Positions 26,347 through 35,652 of a stretch of 55,840 bases of DNA are shown here, piece after piece. Source of the DNA: Candidatus Woesearchaeota archaeon (GTDB lineage Archaea > Nanobdellota > Nanobdellia > SCGC-AAA011-G17 > JACQNH01); assembly GCA_023246445.1 (NCBI GenBank), contig JAHFIJ010000003.1, forward strand, positions 1 through 55,840, in the 5' to 3' direction. Both the position numbers and the translations under genes were made by a program. Below the pieces are notes generated by a model that worked only from the letters and a program-made list of their open reading frames with translations, searched no databases and was not told the origin of the DNA. Every line of letters begins with the position of its first letter. Position 1 is the first letter of the stretch.

Positions 26347-26778
26347 TTAGAAGAATAAAAACTTTATAATTAATATTAGAATAATAAAACCAATAATATA
26401 AGGAATCATCTTAAAAAAATCTCTAAAATTTTCATCATCTTTTTTAGCATCAATCTCTGCTTGTTTTTTATATTCTTTAGATTGGAGATTAATTTTATTG
26501 TGTAAATCTTTTGAAGAGATTTTTTTATGATAGTAATCAAGAATTATTTTTTCATATTTATTTGGTATTTCATCATAATCAGAATTACACTTATCACATG
26601 TTTTGAAAACTCGTTCTGATGCCCAAAAATAATTTATTGGAATGAAATACAAAGTGTTATATCTTTTGCCAATAATAATTCTATGTTTAAGTTTATGTTT
26701 TTCACATGAACTTTCAAGCTCAGGAATATCAATATTTAATTCCGCTATTGGTTTTATTTTCCATCCAAATATAATCAT
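26347..26778 (-). CDS. C-tail-anchored protein with a Cys pair
   Basis: 143 residues. FKTCDKCNSDYDEIP near 75 suggests half of a zinc ribbon; the other Cys is near residue 30. A helical charged middle (KEYKKQAEIDAKKDDENFRD) is followed by a C-terminal membrane helix (YIIGFIILILIIKFLFF). It may be a membrane-tethered zinc-binding protein. Function unknown. Confidence 0.6.
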   Translation of the reverse strand: MIIFGWKIKPIAELNIDIPELESSCEKHKLKHRIIIGKRYNTLYFIPINYFWASERVFKTCDKCNSDYDEIPNKYEKIILDYYHKKISSKDLHNKINLQSKEYKKQAEIDAKKDDENFRDFFKMIPYIIGFIILILIIKFLFF

Positions 26779-27024
26779 AACTAGAATAGATTAATTGATT
26801 TATATAAAGTTTTAGTATTTTGGGCTCCGAGTAATATTGCAATTAACATCTGGCTTAAACAACCCCAATGGCTCGAATGGAATGAAGTGACCTCGAGAGT
26901 TTTTTACGAAGTAAAAAATTTCGTTGAACATAATAGACAGTATTCACAAGACATACGATTGTGCTCTTAAAGCATGGAATAAACTTAGGAAAAAGTTTCT
27001 TGAGCATTACAAGTCCATGAATAT
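26779..27024. other. Gene-poor stretch with a possible relic frame
   Basis: A plus-strand open frame 26915-27028 encodes about 37 residues (ends KFLEHYKSMNI) without a start and overlaps the PCNA stop. It may be the relic of an inserted gene. The rest resembles the CG-rich spacers elsewhere in the window. Confidence 0.25.
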
Positions 27025-27771
27025 TTAGTCATTTGGAACTCTTGGGGCCATGATAAAACTTAACTCTAATTTATCTTTTATTTTGTAGCTTAATTTTATT
27101 GGATAGTCTTGGCCAAATTCCAAAGATACAATCTCTGAAAATTTAGAAGCTTTCATGAATTTTTTTAAATATTCTACACCATATCTTGATTTTACACTAT
27201 CCCCTGTTAAATTAATAATCATGCTATCACTATTAGGGATCTCTACTTTTGCAGAATTAACTGATGATTCAGCCTCTAAGATTAATTTATCTTTATGGAC
27301 TATTAAAGCGACAGCATCTGAGATAATTGATATATCTTCTACTGCATCATTTAAGTTTAAAGCGGGCATTTCTATTTTTAATGGAAAATTTAAGTCAGGA
27401 ATCTTTTTTTCCTCTTCTTCTAATTCCAGCAAAGAGATATGAAATGTTCTTGTTGTGTCTCCTTTCAATTGTATTTTTAGACTGTTTTTTTCTTTATCTA
27501 ATTCTATTTTAATTGTATCTGAAGTTTTTGCCCTGTTTAAGACTGATTTTAGGCTATCCAGGGACAGAGATAACTCCAGATGCTCTGGAACTTCATATTC
27601 AACAAAGGCAGATGATAAAAGCTTAAAATTAACCAAAGAAATTTTAGCAGGATCTAAGGCAATTAATTCAATCTTATCGCTATCAAATTTGAATTTTACT
27701 TCATTAACTATATCTGAGATTATAGATACGGGCTCTTTTAAAAATCTTGGCTCTGATAGTAGTAGATTCAT
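27025..27771 (-). CDS. pcn: DNA polymerase sliding clamp (PCNA)
   Basis: 248 residues, the family length, with two similar halves. Recognisable parts are FKFDSDKIELIALDPAKISL (first domain core), a linker near 115-125 (ELEEEEKKIPDLNFP) and the C-terminal IKLSYKIKDKLELSFIMAPR. It forms the trimeric ring for replicative polymerase, FEN1 and ligase. It is monocistronic here. Confidence 0.93.
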   Translation of the reverse strand: MNLLLSEPRFLKEPVSIISDIVNEVKFKFDSDKIELIALDPAKISLVNFKLLSSAFVEYEVPEHLELSLSLDSLKSVLNRAKTSDTIKIELDKEKNSLKIQLKGDTTRTFHISLLELEEEEKKIPDLNFPLKIEMPALNLNDAVEDISIISDAVALIVHKDKLILEAESSVNSAKVEIPNSDSMIINLTGDSVKSRYGVEYLKKFMKASKFSEIVSLEFGQDYPIKLSYKIKDKLELSFIMAPRVPND

Positions 27772-27826
27772 CTGTTTACAGGCTTGAGATTAATTTATAA
27801 CCATTATTGTAATGCTTTGTATATGA

Positions 27827-28246
27827 TTATTCGTGTATTTCAGAATGATTCTTCATTACAAATGCGTCTACCAGCAGATATATACCAAAAAAGGCTAATA
27901 TCCCCTGAAAAACCGTTAAATCTGTAAATGGTAGAGGGATTTTAATTATATTTAATTTTAAAACTAAGACAGGGATAATCCCAATTGCTAAGATAATTAA
28001 ACCTGCTAGGATTGATAGAAATTTCCCACCACCATGACTAATAGAGAAAGAGTCTACGAATAATAAAAAGCCTCCAATTACCAGGCAAATGTAAATGAAC
28101 AGATCATTGTTGAAAAAATTAGATAAAAAGGCTAATGCCTGAATGTTTTTAAAAATTAACTGATAAGAGCCTATAAATAAAAATATTAAACCTAAAATAA
28201 AACTGGATATACTTCTATAACCTTTTACCCAACCCCTTTTGTTCAT
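27827..28246 (-). CDS. Four-helix membrane protein
   Basis: 139 residues with four hydrophobic helices (SFILGLIFLFIGSYQLIF, FIYICLVIGGFLLFVDSF, ILAGLIILAIGIIPVLVL, GILAFFGIYLLVDAFVM). Family not recognised. It starts with a short basic MNKRGWVKGYR segment. Probably an integral cell-membrane protein. Confidence 0.65.
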   Translation of the reverse strand: MNKRGWVKGYRSISSFILGLIFLFIGSYQLIFKNIQALAFLSNFFNNDLFIYICLVIGGFLLFVDSFSISHGGGKFLSILAGLIILAIGIIPVLVLKLNIIKIPLPFTDLTVFQGILAFFGIYLLVDAFVMKNHSEIHE

Positions 28247-28364
28247 GGATTTTAGTATAAAGTGAGATATTTAAAGATTATTATTCTGTTTTAATAAAAA
28301 TAGTAATCTAAAATACAGATTTTAGCTACAATATATTTTTATATGCACGTCTAAACGAAAGAAT

Positions 28365-29537
28365 ATGGTAAAACAGGAAAGTGTTTATTATATAACTTCT
28401 GAGAGCGTTACTGAAGGGCATCCGGATAAAATTTGCGACCAGATCAGTGATGCAATTTTAGACAATTTAATTTCACAAGACCCATATTCCAGAGTTGCAA
28501 TTGAGTGCTTAACAACTACCGGAACAGTTCATGTGGCTGGAGAAGTTACAACTAAAGGGTATGTGAATGTTCAGAAAATTGTTAGGGAAACATTAAGAGA
28601 GATAGGATATACAAATCCATTATTTGGAATTGATGCTGATGATGCAGGAGTCTGGGTTAGTATTCACGGACAAAGTCCGGATATTGCTCTTGGAGTTGAT
28701 GAAAATCCTGATGCAAATAAGGATCAGGGTGCTGGAGATCAGGGGATGATGTATGGCTTTGCCTGCAATGAAACTCCTGAATTAATGCCATTTCCTATTA
28801 TTACAGCACATAGATTAACCAGAAGAATGGCTGAAGTAAGAAAAAAAGGAATTATTAATGAATTAGGTCCTGATGGAAAGTCACAGGTTTCGGTCAGATA
28901 TAAAAATGGAAGGCCTGAGAAGATAATTGCGGTTGTAATCGCACAGCAACATACAAATAATATTGATGAAAAAGAATTAAGAGAAAAAATTATTAAAAAT
29001 GTAGTAGAGCCAATATGCAGGGATATGATCGATGATGAAACCAAGATTTACGTGAATGCTACAGGGAGATTTGTTATTGGTGGGCCTGAAGGAGACACAG
29101 GCGTAACAGGAAGAAAAATAATAGTTGATACTTATGGTGGTGTTGGAAGGCATGGTGGCGGCTGTTTTAGCGGGAAGGACCCAAGTAAGGTTGACAGATC
29201 AGGTGCATATATGTCAAGGCATATTGCAAAAAATATAGTTGCAGCCGGATTATCAGATAAATGTGAGGTGCAAGTAAGCTACTCTATTGGGATTGCTAAG
29301 CCTACTTCATTAAATATAGACACATTTGGAACTGGAAAGATTTCAGATGAAAAAATAAAGGAATTAGTGGAAAAACATTTTGATTTGAGACCAAAAGCAA
29401 TTATCACATATTTAAATTTAAGAAGACCAATATTCAAGAAAACTGCAGCTTACGGACATTTTGGCAGGAGTGAAGAAGAGTTTACATGGGAACATACTAA
29501 TAAAGCTGAGATTTTAAAAAAAGAATCCGGAATCTGA
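28365..29537 (+). CDS. metK: S-adenosylmethionine synthetase, bacterial/eukaryotic type
   Basis: Typical MetK motifs in order: [20 protein letters not shown] (N-term), [60 protein letters not shown] (P-loop-like) and AAYGHFGR. Length 390 is normal. It makes SAM from Met and ATP. Most archaea use a divergent MAT (COG1812) of about 400 residues without these motifs, so this gene points to transfer from bacteria. A TATA-like ATTTTTATATG precedes ATG by about 30 bases. Confidence 0.95.
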   Translation: MVKQESVYYITSESVTEGHPDKICDQISDAILDNLISQDPYSRVAIECLTTTGTVHVAGEVTTKGYVNVQKIVRETLREIGYTNPLFGIDADDAGVWVSIHGQSPDIALGVDENPDANKDQGAGDQGMMYGFACNETPELMPFPIITAHRLTRRMAEVRKKGIINELGPDGKSQVSVRYKNGRPEKIIAVVIAQQHTNNIDEKELREKIIKNVVEPICRDMIDDETKIYVNATGRFVIGGPEGDTGVTGRKIIVDTYGGVGRHGGGCFSGKDPSKVDRSGAYMSRHIAKNIVAAGLSDKCEVQVSYSIGIAKPTSLNIDTFGTGKISDEKIKELVEKHFDLRPKAIITYLNLRRPIFKKTAAYGHFGRSEEEFTWEHTNKAEILKKESGI

Positions 29538-29858
29538 TTATTTAGAAGATCTCCATCTGTTTTTGCATTTAACACATTCAAAAAATCTTGTTTCTGCTTC
29601 ATCACCAGCTCTTGTTTGAATTGTCCAAAAATAGGCTTCCTTGTGCCTACATTTAGGGCATTCCTCTTCTGTTTTTGGAAGAGAATCAACACGCTTTTCA
29701 ATAACTGCAATTTCCTCGTTTTTATGGACTTTAAGAGTTTCTTTAATAATTAAATCATCTGAAGATTTAGATTTGTAAGAGCAACCAGAACAAGATAAAA
29801 CACCTTTCACCCCTGGCTTTGGGATTAAAATTGATGAGCATTTTGGGCAAAATAACAT
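29538..29858 (-). CDS. tfs: Transcription factor S (TFS)
   Basis: N-terminal zinc ribbon MLFCPKCSSILIPK with CSGCSY, and C-terminal TFIIS-type ribbon EECPKCRHKEAYFW with RAGDEAETRFFECVKCKNRW; the catalytic Asp-Glu pair is in GDEAET. It rescues arrested RNA polymerase by transcript cleavage. Start 29858 is chosen because GGAGGT lies 7 bases upstream (106 residues); it directly follows the signal peptidase stop. Confidence 0.93.
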   Translation of the reverse strand: MLFCPKCSSILIPKPGVKGVLSCSGCSYKSKSSDDLIIKETLKVHKNEEIAVIEKRVDSLPKTEEECPKCRHKEAYFWTIQTRAGDEAETRFFECVKCKNRWRSSK

Positions 29859-29859
29859 T

Positions 29860-30432
29860 TTAAGAACCTCCAAATAATTTCATTAAAGGCGAAACTATTA
29901 ATTCTGTAAATATAATTTTTATGTAGCCTACAAATGGAATTCTTAAGATAGCTTTACCAATTATACTATCCCTTGGGATTTCCTTTTCAAATTCCTGGAT
30001 TCTGTTCACATTATCCCCTTTTGTTGAAATTTTATCATTGATTATCACAGCCCTATGAATAATCGGGTTTGAATGACTTGCTGAGTGGTAAACGAGAACA
30101 TTTCCCCTTTTTATATTTTTTGGAGCTATTAAAATCATTAAATCACCCTTATTAAAGCCATTTTTAAATGAGTAAGAGGAAAATTCTTCTTTTGTAATAT
30201 TTAAAGATTCGTAGAAATTACTGTTTAAAGACCACCAATTTTCAAAATTCTTATTATGCTCCATGCTTTCTGAAACAACAGCTACTATTGGAAAATTAGT
30301 CCCTAAGAAAAAACCCAAAACAGGATAAAAAATAAATTTAACAATTATAACTGCTAATATTACAGTAGTAACCCACGACGCTAAAGAATCTTCATGCCAA
30401 ATAAAATGCCACAGCTTTTTTAAAAATGACAT
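29860..30432 (-). CDS. Signal peptidase I (S26B, Ser/His type)
   Basis: An N-terminal membrane helix (SWVTTVILAVIIVKFIFYPV) precedes IVAVVSESMEH, which contains the catalytic Ser; NPIIHRAVIIND supplies His in place of the bacterial Lys, followed by ISTKGDNVNRIQ. This is the archaeal/ER type. A second hydrophobic segment is at the C-terminus. An insert of about 40 residues follows the Ser motif. It would process the S-layer protein and the Cys-rich giants. Cotranscribed with tfs and rpoL. Confidence 0.9.
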   Translation of the reverse strand: MSFLKKLWHFIWHEDSLASWVTTVILAVIIVKFIFYPVLGFFLGTNFPIVAVVSESMEHNKNFENWWSLNSNFYESLNITKEEFSSYSFKNGFNKGDLMILIAPKNIKRGNVLVYHSASHSNPIIHRAVIINDKISTKGDNVNRIQEFEKEIPRDSIIGKAILRIPFVGYIKIIFTELIVSPLMKLFGGS

Positions 30433-30448
30433 TTTGATTATAAAGAGA

Positions 30449-30718
30449 TTAAATTAATTTCTTAAATTTCTCTTTTAATTCCTCAGTTTGTTTTATTAAT
30501 CTTGAGATTGCATTCTGGACAGCTTTTTTAGCATCTTTTCTGTGCTCAACTATAAAGGTTGGATGACCTATCATTGGATGCTCTAGATGATAAGCTGCAG
30601 CTATTAGGTCTTTATCATTCCAAAGCTCTTTTCTTAAGATATTACATATAGTGTGGGATTCACCTTTAAGCTCAAATTTTAGCCTTGTTTTTGTATCTTC
30701 CAGAATTGTTATTTTCAT
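30449..30718 (-). CDS. rpoL: RNA polymerase subunit L
   Basis: 89 residues with the Rpb11/RpoL core: LKFELKGESHTICNILRKEL, AAAYHLEHPMIGHPTFIVEH, and a C-terminal helix AVQNAISRLIKQTEELKEKF. It pairs with subunit D in polymerase assembly. It is 16 bases upstream of the signal peptidase gene in the same operon. Confidence 0.93.
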   Translation of the reverse strand: MKITILEDTKTRLKFELKGESHTICNILRKELWNDKDLIAAAYHLEHPMIGHPTFIVEHRKDAKKAVQNAISRLIKQTEELKEKFKKLI

Positions 30719-30763
30719 AGGTGATAAAAGAGGAAAGATAATGTTTTTAAAGCTTTCCTAGGT

Positions 30764-31027
30764 TTATTTTCTATGTTTTTTATTAGATTTCTTTTTATTA
30801 ACCTTAACAACAAAATAATACAATATAGCACCCAAAAGCCCGAGCAATATTAAAATAATTACCCAAACAATTTTTTCATTATCTGACTTGAATTTTCTTT
30901 GTATACAATCAACTAATAACCATAGCCAAAATATTGTTCCCAGTATTGCAATCAAGAATCCAAATGCGCCCATTGCAAAAAAGAATGGGATAAACATTAG
31001 ACCGAACATATTTGATAAGCCCATCAT
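30764..31027 (-). CDS. Small membrane protein (PLDc_N-like)
   Basis: 87 residues with two membrane helices: AFGFLIAILGTIFWLWLLVD, then IVWVIILILLGLLGAILYYF. The pattern W-L-W-L-L-V-D-C...K...K-I-V-W-V-I-I...G.I.Y is that of the phospholipase D-nuclease N-terminal domain, here stand-alone. The C-terminus is very basic. Role unknown. Confidence 0.7.
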   Translation of the reverse strand: MMGLSNMFGLMFIPFFFAMGAFGFLIAILGTIFWLWLLVDCIQRKFKSDNEKIVWVIILILLGLLGAILYYFVVKVNKKKSNKKHRK

Positions 31028-31055
31028 AAAATTCAGTTAATTTCTTAGTTTATAT

Positions 31056-31517
31056 TCATTTCTTTTTTAATTTTATTAGATCACCTATTGTTAATTCTGA
31101 GCTTTTGAAGTCTATTGTTTTATTTTTAATATCTTCCTCAACTTCCTGCAATATATTAATTTTAAGAAGATTTTCAATTTTTATGGTTAGATTTATCGGT
31201 GGAATGAAATGGCCTGATTCCAGATTATGGATTAGAGAAACTTTCTCATTTAGTTTTTTTGCCAATTCTTCCTGTGTTAAGTTTAATTTTTCTCTTGCAG
31301 ATTTAACTTTTAAATTAAATTTATCTACAAATACAGACCATGGCTCTTCATGTTTTACTGGTTTTTTTATAGTTTGGGGGACAAGAGCAACATCATCAAT
31401 TAGTTTAGTTCCATGCTGCAAACAAGAGGGGCAAACCAAAAACTTTGTATCTTCCACTAGTGCAGGAGTCAGATTAGCGGTTTTACCACATAATTCGCAT
31501 TCTACCATAGAGATCAC
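31056..31517 (-). CDS. Multiprotein bridging factor 1 homologue
   Basis: An N-terminal zinc ribbon (VECELCGKTANLTPALVED with VCPSC) is followed by a Cro-type helix-turn-helix (SAREKLNLTQEELAKKLNEK, LIHNLESGHFIPPINLTIKI). This is the archaeal MBF1 order. 153 residues, normal. It links regulators to TBP or associates with the ribosome. The start may be Met4 (31508). Confidence 0.9.
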   Translation of the reverse strand: MISMVECELCGKTANLTPALVEDTKFLVCPSCLQHGTKLIDDVALVPQTIKKPVKHEEPWSVFVDKFNLKVKSAREKLNLTQEELAKKLNEKVSLIHNLESGHFIPPINLTIKIENLLKINILQEVEEDIKNKTIDFKSSELTIGDLIKLKKK

Positions 31518-31574
31518 ATTAATTAATTTAGAATATTAAAAGGGTTTAAATATTTTGTTATTCTACAGAAATAT

Positions 31575-32222
31575 ATGAAGGGCTTAAGTATTGTAATACC
31601 TACATTAAACGAGGAAGAGAATATTAAAGAAATAATAGGAATTTTGAATAGATTGTATAATGGGGTTGAGATTTTAGTTGTGGACTCAGATAGTAAAGAT
31701 AAAACCAGAGAAACTGCAATAAGGTTGGGGGTTAGGGTTATAGGAACAGGCAAAGGATTATGCAGAGCTGTTTTAGAAGGTTTAAAGATGGCTAAAAATG
31801 ATTTTATAGTTGTGATGGATGCAGATTTGCAGCACCCACCGGAATTAATTAAAGAGATGTATGAAACTTTAAAATATAGTGACGTAGTAATTGCAACGAG
31901 ATTTAACAGAGAAGATTATGGAGATTTTAGTTTTAAAAGATATTTGATAAGCAAAGCTGCTAATTTTACTGCAAGAAGATTTTTAAAGGTTAAAGTTAAA
32001 GATCCTATGTCTGGGTTTTTTGGGATTAGAAAAGAAATAGTAAATAAAATAAATGAGGGTAGATTTGTTAAAGAAGGCTATAAGGTTTTATTTGACATAT
32101 TAAAGCAGTTTAAAGATATAAAAATTAAAGAAATTAAATATAAGTTTCAAATAAGAAAAAAAGGGAAAAGTAAATTTAATTTTAAACATGTAAAATGCCT
32201 GATAAAAAGTTTTTTAAGATAA
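31575..32222 (+). CDS. GT2 glycosyltransferase, dolichol-phosphate sugar synthase type
   Basis: LSIVIPTLNEEENIKEIIGI, VVDSDSKDKT, DFIVVMDADLQHPPELIKEM (DAD metal site) and DPMSGFFGIRKEI are the DPM1/GtrB motifs. 215 residues with no C-terminal membrane domain. It would load a sugar on a polyprenyl phosphate for use by the GT-C enzymes encoded nearby on the other strand. TATA-like TTTAAATATTT lies about 30 bases before ATG. Confidence 0.88.
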   Translation: MKGLSIVIPTLNEEENIKEIIGILNRLYNGVEILVVDSDSKDKTRETAIRLGVRVIGTGKGLCRAVLEGLKMAKNDFIVVMDADLQHPPELIKEMYETLKYSDVVIATRFNREDYGDFSFKRYLISKAANFTARRFLKVKVKDPMSGFFGIRKEIVNKINEGRFVKEGYKVLFDILKQFKDIKIKEIKYKFQIRKKGKSKFNFKHVKCLIKSFLR

Positions 32223-32223
32223 T

Positions 32224-32907
32224 TTAACAGTCTTCTGGCTTTTGCTTATAATTTTGGCATATTATTTCTTTTAAAGGCTCATTTTCTATTAAACCTTCAT
32301 ATTTTTTATTTTCAACAACAATCGCAGGATAAGCAGTAATATTAAACTGAACCATCAGGGTTTTAACTAATGGCTCCTGCTCAGCTAATCTTGCATCAAA
32401 AGTGAACACTAAAAATTTGTCCCCTAAAAGTTTTTTATAATAGTCAAGAACAAATGCCTGAGGATCACAATCATTACAATCTTCTGACAAGAAGAACAAT
32501 ACACGAACAAAATCCTCATTGCAAGACCTTTTAATTTCTCCGGCTAAAGTCCAGTATTTTATTTCTTCCAGAACATACTGACGATGAGTTAAAACAAAAT
32601 CTTCTGTTTTGTAAATTGCCCGATCTTTGTAAGAAACCAATCTGCCTAAAGATTTGCTTAAAGATTTAATATTACTATTAAGTATTTCCTTTATTGCAGG
32701 ACAACTTTGGGTAATATTTTGTGTTGTTAGATATAAGTATTGCAGCTGAATAGAATCTGACTCAACTTTTTGCTGGGATAATACTGTAGAAACATAATTT
32801 GATCTGACCTTATCAATTATTATACCTGAAATAAAGCCTATAGAGAATACTGTTAAAGTTATAAAAAATGCAGCTACATATTTTTTTGTGCTTAGTTTTC
32901 TTTCCAT
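32224..32907 (-). CDS. Membrane-anchored thioredoxin-fold protein
   Basis: A signal anchor (YVAAFFITLTVFSIGFISGI, residues about 10-30) leads to a helical domain of about 100 residues. A thioredoxin-like domain follows: VLFFLSEDCNDCDPQAFVLD (CxxC at the active site) and FNITAYPAIVVENKKYEGLI (cis-Pro). It would act outside the membrane on disulfides, possibly of Cys-rich surface proteins (inference). It overlaps the upstream GT-C gene by 16 bases. Confidence 0.8.
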   Translation of the reverse strand: MERKLSTKKYVAAFFITLTVFSIGFISGIIIDKVRSNYVSTVLSQQKVESDSIQLQYLYLTTQNITQSCPAIKEILNSNIKSLSKSLGRLVSYKDRAIYKTEDFVLTHRQYVLEEIKYWTLAGEIKRSCNEDFVRVLFFLSEDCNDCDPQAFVLDYYKKLLGDKFLVFTFDARLAEQEPLVKTLMVQFNITAYPAIVVENKKYEGLIENEPLKEIICQNYKQKPEDC

Positions 32908-34211
32908 TCTGTTGAGTAAATCCTGGCATATTTATAAGCATTCTGATGGAGGGATATTGGTTTGAATGTTTTGTCAATAAAATCCCTGTATTCTGGTTCA
33001 CCGTGATAGTTATCCATAAAGATATACTTTATGCTATTATCCTTAAGATTAGTTAAAAATTCTTCTTTTGTTTTTGGAAAGAATAAAGAGTTGTCTTTTT
33101 TTCCGAAATAGGCACAATAAGGCTGAGAATTGCAATAAATCTTACTATCTGGTAAATTACTTAACTCTTTTGAAGAGTCTATTAATAATTTTGTGTTTGC
33201 CTTATCATTTAAGATTATTGATATTGAAACCGGAAGCATTAGTAAAAATATAATTAATAAGATAATGGATGAATATTTTTTTATTATAAGTTCAATGCCT
33301 GAAGCTATAAATGGCAGAATTAACGGGAATAATGGAAGCAAAAATCTTTCCTGAACATTATGGCTAAATACCAATTGCAAGATTATAAAATTTATTATTA
33401 AAGTGATTAAAAACAGTTTTAGTTTTTTTCTGTAATTCATTAAACCCAAGATTATAAATGGGGAAGTAAATAAAAATATTTTAAAGAAATGCCTTAAATA
33501 AAACAAATAATCTTTTGCTTCTATTGTTATCTGAGATTGAAATATTAATGCGCCTAATGGGTGGCCATAATATAAAACCCCCTGAATAAAAACAGGAATT
33601 AATGGGATAATAAATGCAAAGAAGGCTTTTAATAATTTTATTTTTGTTATTAGTTTTATGTTCTCTATCAAAATATACATTAAGAAGGGAAGAGTGAAGG
33701 CCAAGTTTAATGGCTTTGATAATGTTGATAAAGATGATGAAAAAATTGCCAGGTAGACATTAATCTCGTTATTGGTTTGCTTAAACTTAAAATAGAAAAA
33801 CAAAGAAAGAGTTATGAGCAACATTGAAGGGGATTCTGTCATTATTTTAGAAGTCCAAAAAAGATAAAGATATAATGTAGAAATTGAAATTATAGATAAT
33901 AAGGATATTTTTTCACTAAAAAAGTAATTTAGCAGTTTATAAAAGAGGTATAAGACTAATAGGGATATAATCACCATAATTAAATGCTGGATAAAACTGT
34001 TTTGTGTAAAGGAGAGTATTGCGGGCAATAAAACCGGCCTAAAACCTTCTTCTATATAAGCATTATAAGACTCTTTCTGATTAAGATTTTTAGCTAATTG
34101 CAAGTAAACAACTTCATCCCAATAATAGTTTTCTTTTGTGAAATTTATTAAGTAGACGTTAACCAGAAAAAATATTAATAAGTATAACAGGAAATAATGT
34201 TTAGTTTTCAT
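32892..34211 (-). CDS. GT-C glycosyltransferase (PMT/ArnT-like)
   Basis: 439 residues with about ten membrane helices. The first extracellular loop has NYYWDEVVYLQLAKNLNQ, the conserved acidic pair of polyprenyl-phosphate-sugar-dependent GT-C enzymes. A further loop has EEGFRPVLLPAIL. The C-terminal outer part (about 110 residues) includes DSKIYCNSQPYCAYFG. It overlaps the GT2 gene upstream by 4 bases. Confidence 0.8.
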   Translation of the reverse strand: MKTKHYFLLYLLIFFLVNVYLINFTKENYYWDEVVYLQLAKNLNQKESYNAYIEEGFRPVLLPAILSFTQNSFIQHLIMVIISLLVLYLFYKLLNYFFSEKISLLSIISISTLYLYLFWTSKIMTESPSMLLITLSLFFYFKFKQTNNEINVYLAIFSSSLSTLSKPLNLAFTLPFLMYILIENIKLITKIKLLKAFFAFIIPLIPVFIQGVLYYGHPLGALIFQSQITIEAKDYLFYLRHFFKIFLFTSPFIILGLMNYRKKLKLFLITLIINFIILQLVFSHNVQERFLLPLFPLILPFIASGIELIIKKYSSIILLIIFLLMLPVSISIILNDKANTKLLIDSSKELSNLPDSKIYCNSQPYCAYFGKKDNSLFFPKTKEEFLTNLKDNSIKYIFMDNYHGEPEYRDFIDKTFKPISLHQNAYKYARIYSTEWKEN

Positions 34212-35413
34212 TTAACTCTTTTACCAGCACTATACCATTTATAATTTCTGTCGAATATTGCACTGTAAGTAACTATTATAAAAACAAAAGCCAAGAATAA
34301 AGGATGGACAAACATATAATAGGCCAATGAGCTAAAGGTTTTACCATATAAATTTAATTTTTCATTGATTAATTTATGGGAATAGTAAACAATTATTAAG
34401 GCCATTACCGCAGAAACTAAAATAATTGAGAGGTTTACAAATTTAATATCAAGCATTTTATAATTAAATTCAAATGTTTTTATTAAAGTGAATATATCAA
34501 AGTTTATCATTATTAATTTTTCAATTCCTCTTGTTACCCAAAGCCTTATATCGTTCATGAAAGCTATGAACATTGTTATTGATAAAAAAGGCAATATTAA
34601 AATTGAAGGCATTCTCATATACCATCTTTTTCTTTGGTAATACAAGCCTTTAATAGTATTTGGGGGGAGAGTGTAGACTTCTGCATCATATGTCTGGAGA
34701 ATTCTATAATTCTTTTTTTGAATTCTTATTGCTAATTCCAAATCTTCTGTAATGCAAGTTTCATCAAAACCATTTAATTCTTTTAAGACTGAGGTTCTGT
34801 ATAATGGAAAAGGCCCAGGAGTAACGTGGATGCAGTTTAATTTTTCATTCATTAACCTGTAAAACATATTAACAGTGTATTCAATTCTTTGCATTCTTTG
34901 CAATAAGTTTTTAGGATTTTTTATCTTCATTGTGGGGAGAACAGAGGCAATATTTTTCTCTGTAAAATAAGGCAATAGATTTTTTAATATAGATGGCGTT
35001 GCAAATGAATCTGCGTCTAATGTTGCTGTAAATTCAGAATCAACTAATTTCAGAGCAGTATTTAAAGCACTTGCCTTTCCACCATTTAGTTTATTTATTA
35101 ACAAAACATTTTTATTTTCCTTAACAATTTTTTCTACTATTTCCTGTGTCCTATCCCTGCTACCATCGTTTATCACTATAATTTTTAGTTTATCTTTTGG
35201 ATAATCCAGATTTATAACTGACTTAACTGTTTCTTCTATAGAGTCTTCTTCATTATAAGCAGGGATTAAAACTGAAACTGTGGGCCATATTTTCCAATGC
35301 CTCTTCTTTACTTCTGTTTTTTCCAATAAAGTTAATAACCAAAATACTGTAAAGTATAAAGACGCAAAGTATACTACAGTTAATACTACTTCCGAGAAAT
35401 ATATGCTAACCAT
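34208..35413 (-). CDS. Processive GT2 glycosyltransferase with membrane helices
   Basis: One helix at the N-terminus, then VSVLIPAYNEEDSIEETVKS, VINDGSRDRTQEIVEKI, TATLDADSFATPSILKNL (DAD), ITEDLELAIRIQKKNYRI (TED) and YYQRKRWYMR (QxxRW). This full set is found in cellulose/chitin/poly-GlcNAc synthases. Three to four C-terminal helices should form the export channel. First gene of a minus-strand operon with the GT-C and thioredoxin genes. Confidence 0.9.
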   Translation of the reverse strand: MVSIYFSEVVLTVVYFASLYFTVFWLLTLLEKTEVKKRHWKIWPTVSVLIPAYNEEDSIEETVKSVINLDYPKDKLKIIVINDGSRDRTQEIVEKIVKENKNVLLINKLNGGKASALNTALKLVDSEFTATLDADSFATPSILKNLLPYFTEKNIASVLPTMKIKNPKNLLQRMQRIEYTVNMFYRLMNEKLNCIHVTPGPFPLYRTSVLKELNGFDETCITEDLELAIRIQKKNYRILQTYDAEVYTLPPNTIKGLYYQRKRWYMRMPSILILPFLSITMFIAFMNDIRLWVTRGIEKLIMINFDIFTLIKTFEFNYKMLDIKFVNLSIILVSAVMALIIVYYSHKLINEKLNLYGKTFSSLAYYMFVHPLFLAFVFIIVTYSAIFDRNYKWYSAGKRVK

Positions 35414-35488
35414 GGATTTATAGGTTATTTTAAGGGTTATAAATATTGCGTAGGTTTTGTAAAAAGTGCATTATTGCGTTGTCGGGTG

Positions 35489-35574
35489 CTGGATTGTGCT
35501 GTATGGCATGAGCTAACAGAGAAAAATTAGCCAGAATTATGCTAATCTTTCATAATCATACCACACAGCACCAG
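35489..35574. ncRNA. Candidate structured RNA: three-way junction
   Basis: In this 239-bp spacer, GTGCTGTATGG (496-506 of 35 kb) pairs with CCACACAGCAC (561-571) at 10 of 11 positions, extended by CTG/CAG (489-491 with 572-574). Inside are two hairpins: GCTAA/TTAGC (512-516, 527-531) and ATTATG/CATAAT (536-541, 551-556). Strand and expression are unknown. It could also be a hairpin-ended mobile relic. Confidence 0.45.
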
Positions 35575-35652
35575 AAAAGTCATAACATGTTATAGTGACA
35601 GAATTGTAGTATAAAGGAATAAAAGCCTATTTTAATGCAATGTGGAAGTTAG

